Part shown: positions 8,540 through 15,657 of the stretch, one piece after another
How the letters are laid out: each line of letters opens with the position of its first letter
How positions within the stretch are numbered: the stretch's first letter is position 1
NCBI GenBank assembly: GCA_026646885.1
Contig: JAPKHK010000006.1
Coordinates: forward strand, 225,113 to 289,112
DNA from: Casimicrobiaceae bacterium
GTDB taxonomy: Bacteria; Pseudomonadota; Gammaproteobacteria; Burkholderiales; Casimicrobiaceae
Reading direction: 5' to 3'
Length of the DNA stretch: 64,000 nt
The notes under the pieces: model-generated
Told to the model about the DNA's origin: nothing
What the model saw: the letters and a program-made list of their open reading frames with translations, nothing else
Database searches by the model: none
Program-made: the position numbers and the translations under genes

Positions 8540-8817
8540 TGCCGAAAATAGATGCAAAGCTGCACTTCATCCCATTCGATACGGGCGCGGGGAGCGCGCT
8601 GGCGCTGGGTTTCCAAGGCCACGACGCGCAGGATCTCTTGACGTCGGCCCTGTGCCCAAGGGTGGAGTCGATCCCAATCTTGGGCCGAAGGAATACTCAG
8701 TATCGCCAACACGTCGCCACCGCCGAACTCCCAATAGAGCCGACAGCTTTCACGGCCTTCGCGATACTCCACGGTGCCGCTGCGGCCGGCGCTGGTGATG
8801 ATGACCTGTGTGCTCAA
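8536..8817 (-). CDS. Small hypothetical protein
   Basis: A 93-residue protein read from a TTG that overlaps the stop of the upstream membrane gene (TTGA at 8814-8817) and ending in an ATGA overlap with the acetyltransferase. Sequence such as SCRLYWEFGGGDVLAILSIPSAQDWDRLHPWAQ and a final ARIEWDEVQLCIYFRQ look like a small alpha/beta protein. I do not recognise a family. Tight overlaps on both sides support that it is translated. Confidence 0.6.
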   Translation of the reverse strand: MSTQVIITSAGRSGTVEYREGRESCRLYWEFGGGDVLAILSIPSAQDWDRLHPWAQGRRQEILRVVALETQRQRAPRARIEWDEVQLCIYFRQ

Positions 8818-9347
8818 TCGTTCCTTCCGGCGTTGCGGCCCATGCGCCACTGCCTCCCAACCCACAGGGCGATTCCCAGGGCGGCGGAGAGCCCGCAAGC
8901 GGCGTGGAGCGTCTCCAGGGAAACGATGCCCAAGAGCCCATTGGCATGCGACCACGGCGCCCACGGTTTCATGTCGGCATGCATGATGCTGTCTAGCGCG
9001 ACGTGCGAGTAGGTGCCGAGAAACGCTCCCAGGGCAACCGGCGCGGCCGCAGAACTCTCGCCGGCCGCCAAGCGCGCGAAACCGATGCTGCCCAGCTCGA
9101 AGTTCCAGCGGCGCAGCAAGGGGCGGCCCAGCAGCGCGGTGCCTACGCCAGCGGCCAGGGCGATGCCTGTTGCGCCGAGGTAGGTGTGGCTAGGGCCATG
9201 CAGAATCAGCGCATCGCTGAAAATGCCGACGAGCGGTTCGAGATCCATGGCGACTTGCGCCATGCCGAAGGCAATGAAGCTGAACCGCTCTCCGGCCAAG
9301 GCTTTGAGCGCAAGACCCGGTCCGAAATGAAAAGGCGTGAAGGGCAT
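8814..9347 (-). CDS. Membrane protein related to membrane-bound metal-dependent hydrolases
   Basis: A 177-residue multi-helix membrane protein. It begins MPFTPFHFGPGLALKAL, then FIAFGMAQVAMDLEPLV, GPSHTYLGATGIALAAG and THVALDS-like YSHVALDSIMHADMKPW. The conserved His and Asp residues resemble the YdjM/DUF4184 group of membrane-bound metal-dependent hydrolases. The start at 9347 is chosen because MPFTPFHFG is the usual N-terminus; the upstream extension to 9482 is arginine-rich and unlike a protein. Confidence 0.7.
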   Translation of the reverse strand: MPFTPFHFGPGLALKALAGERFSFIAFGMAQVAMDLEPLVGIFSDALILHGPSHTYLGATGIALAAGVGTALLGRPLLRRWNFELGSIGFARLAAGESSAAAPVALGAFLGTYSHVALDSIMHADMKPWAPWSHANGLLGIVSLETLHAACGLSAALGIALWVGRQWRMGRNAGRND

Positions 9348-9408
9348 GACGAATGGGGCAGTGTCGCTGGAGAGCGCCGCTGCCGTGTTCAGGCGAGCAG
9401 GAGCGGGT

Positions 9409-9867
9409 TCACAGCCGGACCTTGCACTTCTTCGACTTGCGCTCCAGCACCAACCACTGCGGCAATTCCGCAGTCGTGCCACATTTGCCGCTCGATTGTG
9501 TGCCAGTGAAGTCGAGGCGCAACTGATCTCTTTCGACGAAAATCAACACGGTGTCTCTTTGGCTGCGATTGGTCGGCTTGCCTAACTCAATTTCCGTCTT
9601 CGTACCGTATTCGCGCCAACGATCCGTGCCGGTGCCGCGGGTTGATTCCAGGTGGCAGCTATCGCCCCAGCGGTCTTCCGTGCCGCAGAAGTAATTCCCA
9701 AAAATGAAGTTCTGCGCTTGGCCGTTTTTCATTTCGATGATTGCGGAGCCGTAGGTGCAACGGCCCTTGACCTCGTAGCTGCACTCGAAGAAACCTTCGA
9801 CTTCGCCGGCGGTGCACGGCAGCGTCCAGGCGGCAAGTGCTAGCAAGAGAACGATGCGCGAGTTCAT
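9409..9867 (-). CDS. Secreted hypothetical protein, cysteine-containing
   Basis: A 152-residue exported protein with a clear signal peptide (MNSRIVLLLALAAWTLPCTAG). The mature part has about six cysteines (FFECSYEVKGRCTYG, NYFCGTEDRWGDSCHL, SSGKCGTTAEL, KSKKCKVRL), suggesting disulfide bonds in the periplasm. I do not recognise the family. A start at 9867 fits the signal peptide; a longer open frame upstream has no protein-like features. Confidence 0.65.
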   Translation of the reverse strand: MNSRIVLLLALAAWTLPCTAGEVEGFFECSYEVKGRCTYGSAIIEMKNGQAQNFIFGNYFCGTEDRWGDSCHLESTRGTGTDRWREYGTKTEIELGKPTNRSQRDTVLIFVERDQLRLDFTGTQSSGKCGTTAELPQWLVLERKSKKCKVRL

Positions 9868-9989
9868 CGCCCCAACCTCCCTTCGTTTCGACGTGTCTGC
9901 TACGACGCGACTAGCGCCCAACGCCGTGCATTTTACTCCCCATCTTGCGGGCAATGCCCGCCCGAGTGTGCAGCGCGCGCTTCGACCGA

Positions 9990-10658
9990 TCAGAGCCCCA
10001 AGCGCTCGAATGCCACCTGTTCGAGGGGATGAGGCGTATCCGGCAGCACGCGCAGCTCGGCCTGCGGCAGGCACGCCGCCACTGCGCTTGCTTCGGCGAC
10101 ACTCACCATGTTGTCGCGCTCGCCCACCATGATGCTGATCGGCGTTTGGATGCGCGCCAAGTTCGCGTCGCGAAATTCGCCCACTTCGCCGAGGTGGGTG
10201 AGGAGCGCGGCCGTCTTGCGCACCAAGGTTTGCCAGTCGTCCCCGTGCCGCTGCGCCAACGCCGCCGCCAGCTTGGGCACCTTGCGAGCCATCGCCTCCG
10301 GGTCGAGCATGGTGGCCTCCCGCGCGGCCGTGGCGGCGTCCCACCGAAATTTGGTGCCCAGCGTGGTGATATGCGAAAACCGCCCCGGCTGCTCAAGCGC
10401 CGCGAGGCAGGCGACAAAGCCGCCCATGCTGTGACCAAAAACCCGCGTCGTGGCGATGTCGTGCCCGTCGAGGAAGGCAAACACGTTCTCGACGAAGTGC
10501 TCCAAACCAAAGGGCCGGCCCGGCCGCGCGGCCTTGCCGTGGCCTTCGAAATCCAGGCAACTCACCGCGTAGCGTTCTTCGAGCTGCGGCAACCAGGCGG
10601 AAAACTGCGCGCTCGAGCCCAGCGCCCCGTGCAATAAGAGTAGATGCGGGCGGTTCAT
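9990..10658 (-). CDS. Alpha/beta hydrolase
   Basis: A 222-residue alpha/beta hydrolase. HGALGSSAQF forms the oxyanion region, GHSMGGFVAC holds the nucleophile serine, GERDNMVS the acidic residue, and PDTPHPLEQ the catalytic histidine. Substrate unknown; the small size and layout suit an esterase or similar. ATG 10658 is preceded by AAGG at good spacing. Confidence 0.87.
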   Translation of the reverse strand: MNRPHLLLLHGALGSSAQFSAWLPQLEERYAVSCLDFEGHGKAARPGRPFGLEHFVENVFAFLDGHDIATTRVFGHSMGGFVACLAALEQPGRFSHITTLGTKFRWDAATAAREATMLDPEAMARKVPKLAAALAQRHGDDWQTLVRKTAALLTHLGEVGEFRDANLARIQTPISIMVGERDNMVSVAEASAVAACLPQAELRVLPDTPHPLEQVAFERLGL

Positions 10659-10764
10659 GAACGACCTTGCGCCATGAGACGAACGGAGTTCCAAGCCGCA
10701 ATCCGCAAGTGGACCTTTGCGACATCTTGGCTCCCGCAATCCCGCGTGACGGGAGTAGTCCGCT

Positions 10765-11349
10765 TCATTTGCCGCGATGCTCCATTGGCGGCGGCGGACC
10801 GGCGAGGCGGTGGCGAATGACTCGGGTGAGCAAGCCGTGATTGGGCGTTCCAGGCGCATCGATGTAGAGCTGCAGGGCTCCGTGGGCATCGAGAGCAGCC
10901 GTGTAACATTTCTCTTGGTGCGAAAAGTGCTGATGCACGATGCACAAGCGCGCTCCGTCTACACGCCAGCGATCTCCCGGCACGGCCTTGTCTTCGCCAT
11001 AAATCCAGTTGTGCGCCCAGATGAATTGGCCATCCCGCCGGAAGTAATCGTAAGTTCGGTAGGGCCCGGCATCGCCATTGGGAAAACGCGCGAATTCACT
11101 CGACCAAGTGCGTTCAAGGACCTGATCGCGCAGCGCGGCGCCCGTGAGCGGCGAACCGGGTGCCGCTTGCGCCGTTGCCGCGCGCAGGGCGCGCGTGGAC
11201 TCGGCCTGGCGCTCTTCGGACTGGCGCGTGGCATATTGGGCGTCACTGCCCGGGTAACAAGCCGTCAAGTGCAAGGTGATGCCGCCCAGCAGCCCAGTCG
11301 CCACCGCCCTCGCGCCTGCTGCAGCATCGGTGATGCGGCCCGTCTTCAT
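10765..11349 (-). CDS. Putative lipoprotein, unknown function
   Basis: A 194-residue protein. The N-terminus ends a hydrophobic stretch in LLGGITLHLTAC, a fair lipobox (LTAC), so the mature protein would be lipid-anchored at Cys31. The mature part has SSEFARFPNGDAGPYRTYDYFRRDGQF and WRVDGARLCIVHQHFSHQEKCY, aromatic-rich beta sequence of unknown family. GGGGAAATG lies upstream of the ATG. Confidence 0.65.
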   Translation of the reverse strand: MKTGRITDAAAGARAVATGLLGGITLHLTACYPGSDAQYATRQSEERQAESTRALRAATAQAAPGSPLTGAALRDQVLERTWSSEFARFPNGDAGPYRTYDYFRRDGQFIWAHNWIYGEDKAVPGDRWRVDGARLCIVHQHFSHQEKCYTAALDAHGALQLYIDAPGTPNHGLLTRVIRHRLAGPPPPMEHRGK

Positions 11350-11658
11350 GACATTTCCCCTGAAGTTGCTTGCGCGCCGCTAGTCCTGAGACGCCCGCGG
11401 CAAATGGCCGCATGGTAGCGCGAAACCCGCCCGCGACGAATGGGGCCATCGGCGTGTTGAGCCGCACAGAGCCCGCCGCCCAGCGAGTCTCGCGCGGCTT
11501 GCCGCGTGATGCAGCCTGCGGCATGATGCGCGTGGCTTCCCGACCTAACTGAACCGGTTTGCCAGCCTGCAAGCGTTTCAGCTGGGCAAACTTCGGCATT
11601 TTCCGCGCAATGCGCGGGCACGAGTTGACCTGGATGAACACGCCACACGGAGCACACC
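11350..11658. other. Divergent intergenic region, no gene seen
   Basis: About 309 bases between the minus-strand lipoprotein gene and the plus-strand membrane gene. It must hold promoters for both. Open frames here on the minus strand are arginine- and proline-rich and show no family resemblance, so I call none. No palindromic operator stands out. Confidence 0.4.
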
Positions 11659-12957
11659 ATGAGTTGGGCGCTTTCTATTCTGTTGGCCTTGTTGACCGGC
11701 ATCGTGAGTGCGATCGCGGCGGGCTTCGTGGCCGCCGGTTACGCCACCTGGTACCGGGTGTCGAGCTTCGAGGGTGCCGGCGGTTATATGGTCATCGGCG
11801 TCGGCCTCTTGGGCGGTCTGGCGGGTTTGGTGTTCGGCTTGGTGGTCGCGCGTTATGGGGCAGGAGGCGAAGCGGGGAGTTTTCCAAGCGCTCTGTCGGT
11901 TGCCTTGGGTAGTGTGGCGGTCATCGCGGGTGTCGCCGCTGGGGGCGGCTGGCTGCTGGCGGAACATCCGCCGACCCTCGATGGCCACGAGTTGATGCTG
12001 GAAGTCGAACTGCGTCTACCCCCGGGACAAGCTCCCGGCGCCGCGCCGCAAGCGGGCGACTTTTTCAACCTCGAGGTGCTGGTCGACCAACAGTTTCACA
12101 GCCGGCAAAGCGGCGAGTTCTCGCCTCAAGAGGCCCGCCAGGAGGGCGCGCGCTGGATCGTTCCAGCTTCGGCTTATCTGCACACCCAACGCGCGGGGCG
12201 GGTGATTCATTGGCGCCTAGCGGGCATCGAGGCGCCGCGTTTTCAACTGGCTCTGCCGGCCAAGCCCGGCCACGAGTATATGCAATGGAGCGCGTGGGGC
12301 CCGCGCCCGCCGGAGGACCAGACACCGTGGCCGGACACCGAGCCCTCCTACCGCTATCGGGTCCAACCCCTGCTACCGCCTCCACCACCGCCCAGCGAAA
12401 GTGAGAAGCAGGCAGCGGCTCTGGCCGAGGAAGAGCGCATCATCGCCGCCTTCGCGCCGGATACGCCGCTGCGCGATTGGTTGCCTTATCTGCGCAGCAG
12501 CGCGCCCCAAGCGCGTGTGCAAACCGTACTTGCCCAACTCAGCGCGCGGTCCAATTTCGTGGCCGAAGCGGTTACCTTGATGCGCGATGCCGATCCTCAT
12601 CGGGCCTCGGAAACGCTCCGTCTGCTGACCCAGATCACCCCCGCGCCGCAAACGCTGGTGGAGCCCGTTCGAGCCTACGGCGCCGAATTGGGGCAACGCT
12701 TGCGGGAAATCGTCGCCCTGCCAGTGGAAGACGACCCCGGCTATCACCAGGCGGCCGATTTCTCCTTGCGCTTCAGCGCCTGGCGCGCGGCAGCAAATCA
12801 TCTGCGCAGTGCGGGCGGCGACTTTGCCCCGGAGCTGGAGACCATCCTCAAGCTCTCGCACCAGCGTGACGACAGCATCGTGCTCCGTTCGGACGTGCGG
12901 CGCGTGGCGAGTTACTGGCTTCAGCAATGGAACGGCACGCCACCGGAGAGGCGGTAA
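11659..12957 (+). CDS. Membrane-anchored protein of unknown function
   Basis: A 432-residue protein. Three hydrophobic segments fill residues 1-105 (SILLALLTGIVSAIAAGFVAAG, then VIGVGLLGGLAGLVFGLVVA and VALGSVAVIAGVAAGGGWLLA). A soluble region (ELMLEVELRLPPG) resembles an immunoglobulin-like beta domain, followed by a PPPPPPSESEKQAAALAEEERIIAAF linker and an all-helical C-terminus with HEAT-like helices. No catalytic motif is visible. The next gene also has helical-repeat character, so the two may work together. Confidence 0.65.
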   Translation: MSWALSILLALLTGIVSAIAAGFVAAGYATWYRVSSFEGAGGYMVIGVGLLGGLAGLVFGLVVARYGAGGEAGSFPSALSVALGSVAVIAGVAAGGGWLLAEHPPTLDGHELMLEVELRLPPGQAPGAAPQAGDFFNLEVLVDQQFHSRQSGEFSPQEARQEGARWIVPASAYLHTQRAGRVIHWRLAGIEAPRFQLALPAKPGHEYMQWSAWGPRPPEDQTPWPDTEPSYRYRVQPLLPPPPPPSESEKQAAALAEEERIIAAFAPDTPLRDWLPYLRSSAPQARVQTVLAQLSARSNFVAEAVTLMRDADPHRASETLRLLTQITPAPQTLVEPVRAYGAELGQRLREIVALPVEDDPGYHQAADFSLRFSAWRAAANHLRSAGGDFAPELETILKLSHQRDDSIVLRSDVRRVASYWLQQWNGTPPERR

Positions 12958-13144
12958 TGAATCTGCTGCGCGATCCGATTGCTTCGTTAGGCGGTGCTCG
13001 CTCCTCGCCTATCTATTCGATATGTCTCGTCGCTGTGCTCCGTCCGCCTCGCACTCGGCTCGCTCGCGACGATTTCTTCACCGCCTTAGAACCAGGCGAC
13101 CCGCCGCCGCGCTGAACTCACGCCGCCCTTTGTGAGATCGTTCC

Positions 13145-13771
13145 TTGAGCGACCCCAACACGCCACCCGTCACCTCCCTGCTGGAGCGCTTCATCGCCAG
13201 CCGTCCGCAAGGCTTCGATGCCTGGCACGATGGCCTCGGCTACGATCTCACGCTGCTCGCGCAGGCCAACGATCGTGATCGCGCCGACATCGAAAACTGG
13301 CTCTTGGCCAACGGTATCGCCGATTGGCCCGCAATCGCAGCCTTGGCCGCGTTGGGAACACCCCGCGCTCGCGAGGCCTTGCGGCGAGTATTCCGCGAAG
13401 GCAATGCGCAGCTCAAGGTGGCGGTCTTGCGCCACGTTCCCGAACTCGCCGCCGATGCGCAGCGCAGTGCGGCGCTGATCGCCTCGCTGGAAACCGCCAC
13501 CTTCTTTCACGGCCTCACCCAGGCCCTCGACCAGGTCGAAACCTTTCACCCCCCCGAAGTGATCGACGCTTTGTGGCGCGGTGCGCGCGAACGCGAAGGC
13601 GAAGTGGCCTATCATTTCGCCGCGATGCTGCTGTTCGTTCACGGCAAAACCGATAGCGCTTTCGCGTGGGAGCATCGACCCTTCTTGCTGCGTTTCGTGA
13701 CTGAAGACCGCATGGAGCGCGAAGCAGCAGTGAGTGATTTGGAGCAAAACGTGGGGCGCCGCGGGGAATAG
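13145..13771 (+). CDS. Hypothetical helical-repeat (HEAT-like) protein
   Basis: A 208-residue protein read from TTG 13145; no ATG or GTG lies between the upstream in-frame stop and this codon. It has repeated helical pairs such as ALAALGTPRAREALRRVFREG and LKVAVLRHVPELAADAQRSAAL, the spacing seen in HEAT-type repeats, and FDAWHDGLGYDLTLLAQ near the start. Such proteins usually mediate protein contacts. It lies 187 bases after the membrane gene; a 52-codon frame overlapping that gene's stop (TAATG) is not convincing. Confidence 0.6.
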   Translation: MSDPNTPPVTSLLERFIASRPQGFDAWHDGLGYDLTLLAQANDRDRADIENWLLANGIADWPAIAALAALGTPRAREALRRVFREGNAQLKVAVLRHVPELAADAQRSAALIASLETATFFHGLTQALDQVETFHPPEVIDALWRGAREREGEVAYHFAAMLLFVHGKTDSAFAWEHRPFLLRFVTEDRMEREAAVSDLEQNVGRRGE

Positions 13772-13947
13772 CAAGTCGCAACTGTAAAACCGCGGGATGA
13801 TGGCCGCGGTGATGGGTCCGCAGCGCCTTCCCCCAGTCGGTTCTCGGCGCAGACCCGGCCGCCCAGTTTGTTCCCCAACCGTTTGACCATGACCAGCCCA
13901 ACGACCCTGTCTTCGATCTCTCGCGGTCTGCATAGGCGCTGGAAAAT

Positions 13948-14376
13948 TCAGAATATTCTATCCGCGCAGACCGGATCAACCCCGGCGCCCTTGGCCCTGA
14001 CGAAATAGACGACTTCCGCCCCGCGCGCGTCACCATCCAGCGTGATGGTCGAAGGATGCCGATCGCGGCTGAGCTTGATCGCGTTGGCGGGCAGGTTCCA
14101 CGGCAATTGATGCACGGCGAACGAATCGGGGCCGCTCGCGTGTTTCCTGATCGGGAGCAGGCCTATACCAAAACGGGTCGGGTGACGTGCTGCATAGCCT
14201 GGGAAGCAATACCTTACTGGCAACGGGGCCAACGGCTCCGGAACGATCGTTACGGTATCGTCCGTGTAACAAACCCGCGAAACGGGACACTCCACTAGTA
14301 GCGGCCCCGCTGACAATGCGCTAAAGTTGTCCCAGCCGCTGGGGAGCGGAGTCTCGCTTTTGTGGGGGGTAATCAA
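13948..14376 (-). CDS. Hypothetical protein (doubtful)
   Basis: A 142-codon frame whose sequence (SAGPLLVECPVSRVCYTDD, LPVRYCFPGYAARHPTRFGI, LPWNLPANAIKLSRDRHPS) has a protein-like mix of beta-forming residues rather than the arginine-rich look of antisense shadows. No family, no signal peptide and no good ribosome-binding site are seen. Neighbouring DNA on both sides is empty. I keep it as a possible small gene only. Confidence 0.35.
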   Translation of the reverse strand: MITPHKSETPLPSGWDNFSALSAGPLLVECPVSRVCYTDDTVTIVPEPLAPLPVRYCFPGYAARHPTRFGIGLLPIRKHASGPDSFAVHQLPWNLPANAIKLSRDRHPSTITLDGDARGAEVVYFVRAKGAGVDPVCADRIF

Positions 14377-14680
14377 TCATGAGTCAACTCGGCCTGGGTT
14401 CCCCAGTGCGTCGATGCGCATGCCGCTTGGCTGTTCCACCGCCCAATACGGGTAGCGCTTGAGTTCGCTGTGGAGCGCTCGCGCCTCGATAGGACGCTTT
14501 TCTGGAGAAGGCATGAAGACCTGGTTGCAAGAATTTGTGGGGCGTTCTCTTGGTCTTCCCGCAGGGAATTTGCCAGACAAGTCTCCCCTCGTTCGTATGA
14601 GGCTGCTTTGAGGTTCGCCAGCGGGAGGAGATTTTGGTTTTCTTTGGTTTCGGTTCTGCCGACATAGGAGAATCTGCATC
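14377..14680. other. Intergenic leader before the beta-helix genes
   Basis: About 304 bases of lower GC DNA than its surroundings, with several T-rich stretches near 14635-14655 and an AGGAGA ribosome-binding site near 14667. It should contain the promoter of the beta-helix pair, but no clear -35/-10 or operator is visible. Minus-strand open frames here are lysine/arginine-rich and not accepted. Confidence 0.4.
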
Positions 14681-15598
14681 ATGACCCAGAGGTTATTTGC
14701 CCTGACGCTGCTCAGTGCCACCTTGCTGGCGCCTGCCGCGCAGGCGGCGCAGCGCACGTTCGTGGCCACAACCGGCAGCGACGCCAATACCGCCACCAAC
14801 TGCGGGCCCACCACGCCTTGTCGAAGTTTCACCTCGGCGTTGAGCGTGACGGATGTCAACGGCGAAATCGTTGTCCTCAATTCGGGCGGCTATGGCCAGG
14901 TGACGGTCGACAAATCGGTCTCGATCATCAGTTCGCCGGGCGTTTTCGCCGGCATAACCGCGTTCTCGGGCAACGGTATCGAAATCGTTTGGCCGGCGGA
15001 CAAGGTCACCCTGCGCGGACTGGTCATCAATGGTGCTGGCGGAACCCACGGCATACAAATGCAGACCGATGGCGAGTTGCTAGTCGAGAAATGCCATGTG
15101 AGCGGTTTTTCAATCTACGGCATTGAAGCGACTGGCACCATTCGCCTGCGGGTGGTCGACTCGCTGCTGCGCAACAATGGCACGGGCATTTTGATGCAGT
15201 ATGGCGTTCGCGCGGAAATTGCCGGCACGCGCCTCTTTGGCAACAACTACGGCATCTATGCCCAAGCCTTGGGCTCGTCGGATATCTCGGTGTCGATCAG
15301 TGACGTGGTCATCGGCGGTGGAACCGCAGGAATCGTGTCTTATGGCGGAACGGCCAGCGCGGTTGCTCGGGTCGATGTAATCCGCAGCCACATCAGCAGT
15401 GCCGCCAACGGCGTGCTCGTCAACGGGCCGACTGGAATGGCGCGGTTGACCATCGGCGAGAGCATGGTCACCGGCAACGCTTACGGGCTCTACAACGTGG
15501 CGGTTGGGACCTCGGTACTTCAGTCGCGGCAGAACAATACCGTCACAGACAACGGCACCAACACTTCGGGTGTCATAACCCCGCTCGCGGGAAGTTGA
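14681..15598 (+). CDS. Exported right-handed beta-helix protein
   Basis: A 305-residue exported protein: signal peptide MTQRLFALTLLSATLLAPAAQAA, then a cap with TGSDANTATNCGPTTPCRSF and repeated parallel beta-helix turns (GIEATGTIRLRVVDSLLRNNGTGI, NNYGIYAQALGSSDISVSI). The cysteine pair in the cap and the ending NNTVTDNGTN recur in the next protein. Pectin-lyase-like helices bind or cleave polysaccharides, but no catalytic residues can be named, so a carbohydrate-binding or surface role is equally possible. An AGGAGA site precedes the ATG. Confidence 0.82.
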   Translation: MTQRLFALTLLSATLLAPAAQAAQRTFVATTGSDANTATNCGPTTPCRSFTSALSVTDVNGEIVVLNSGGYGQVTVDKSVSIISSPGVFAGITAFSGNGIEIVWPADKVTLRGLVINGAGGTHGIQMQTDGELLVEKCHVSGFSIYGIEATGTIRLRVVDSLLRNNGTGILMQYGVRAEIAGTRLFGNNYGIYAQALGSSDISVSISDVVIGGGTAGIVSYGGTASAVARVDVIRSHISSAANGVLVNGPTGMARLTIGESMVTGNAYGLYNVAVGTSVLQSRQNNTVTDNGTNTSGVITPLAGS

Positions 15599-15657
15599 TG
15601 GCGCTGGGCGCGGTTCGCCATGCACGCACGATGATTGGAAACGGAAAGGACCTTAAC

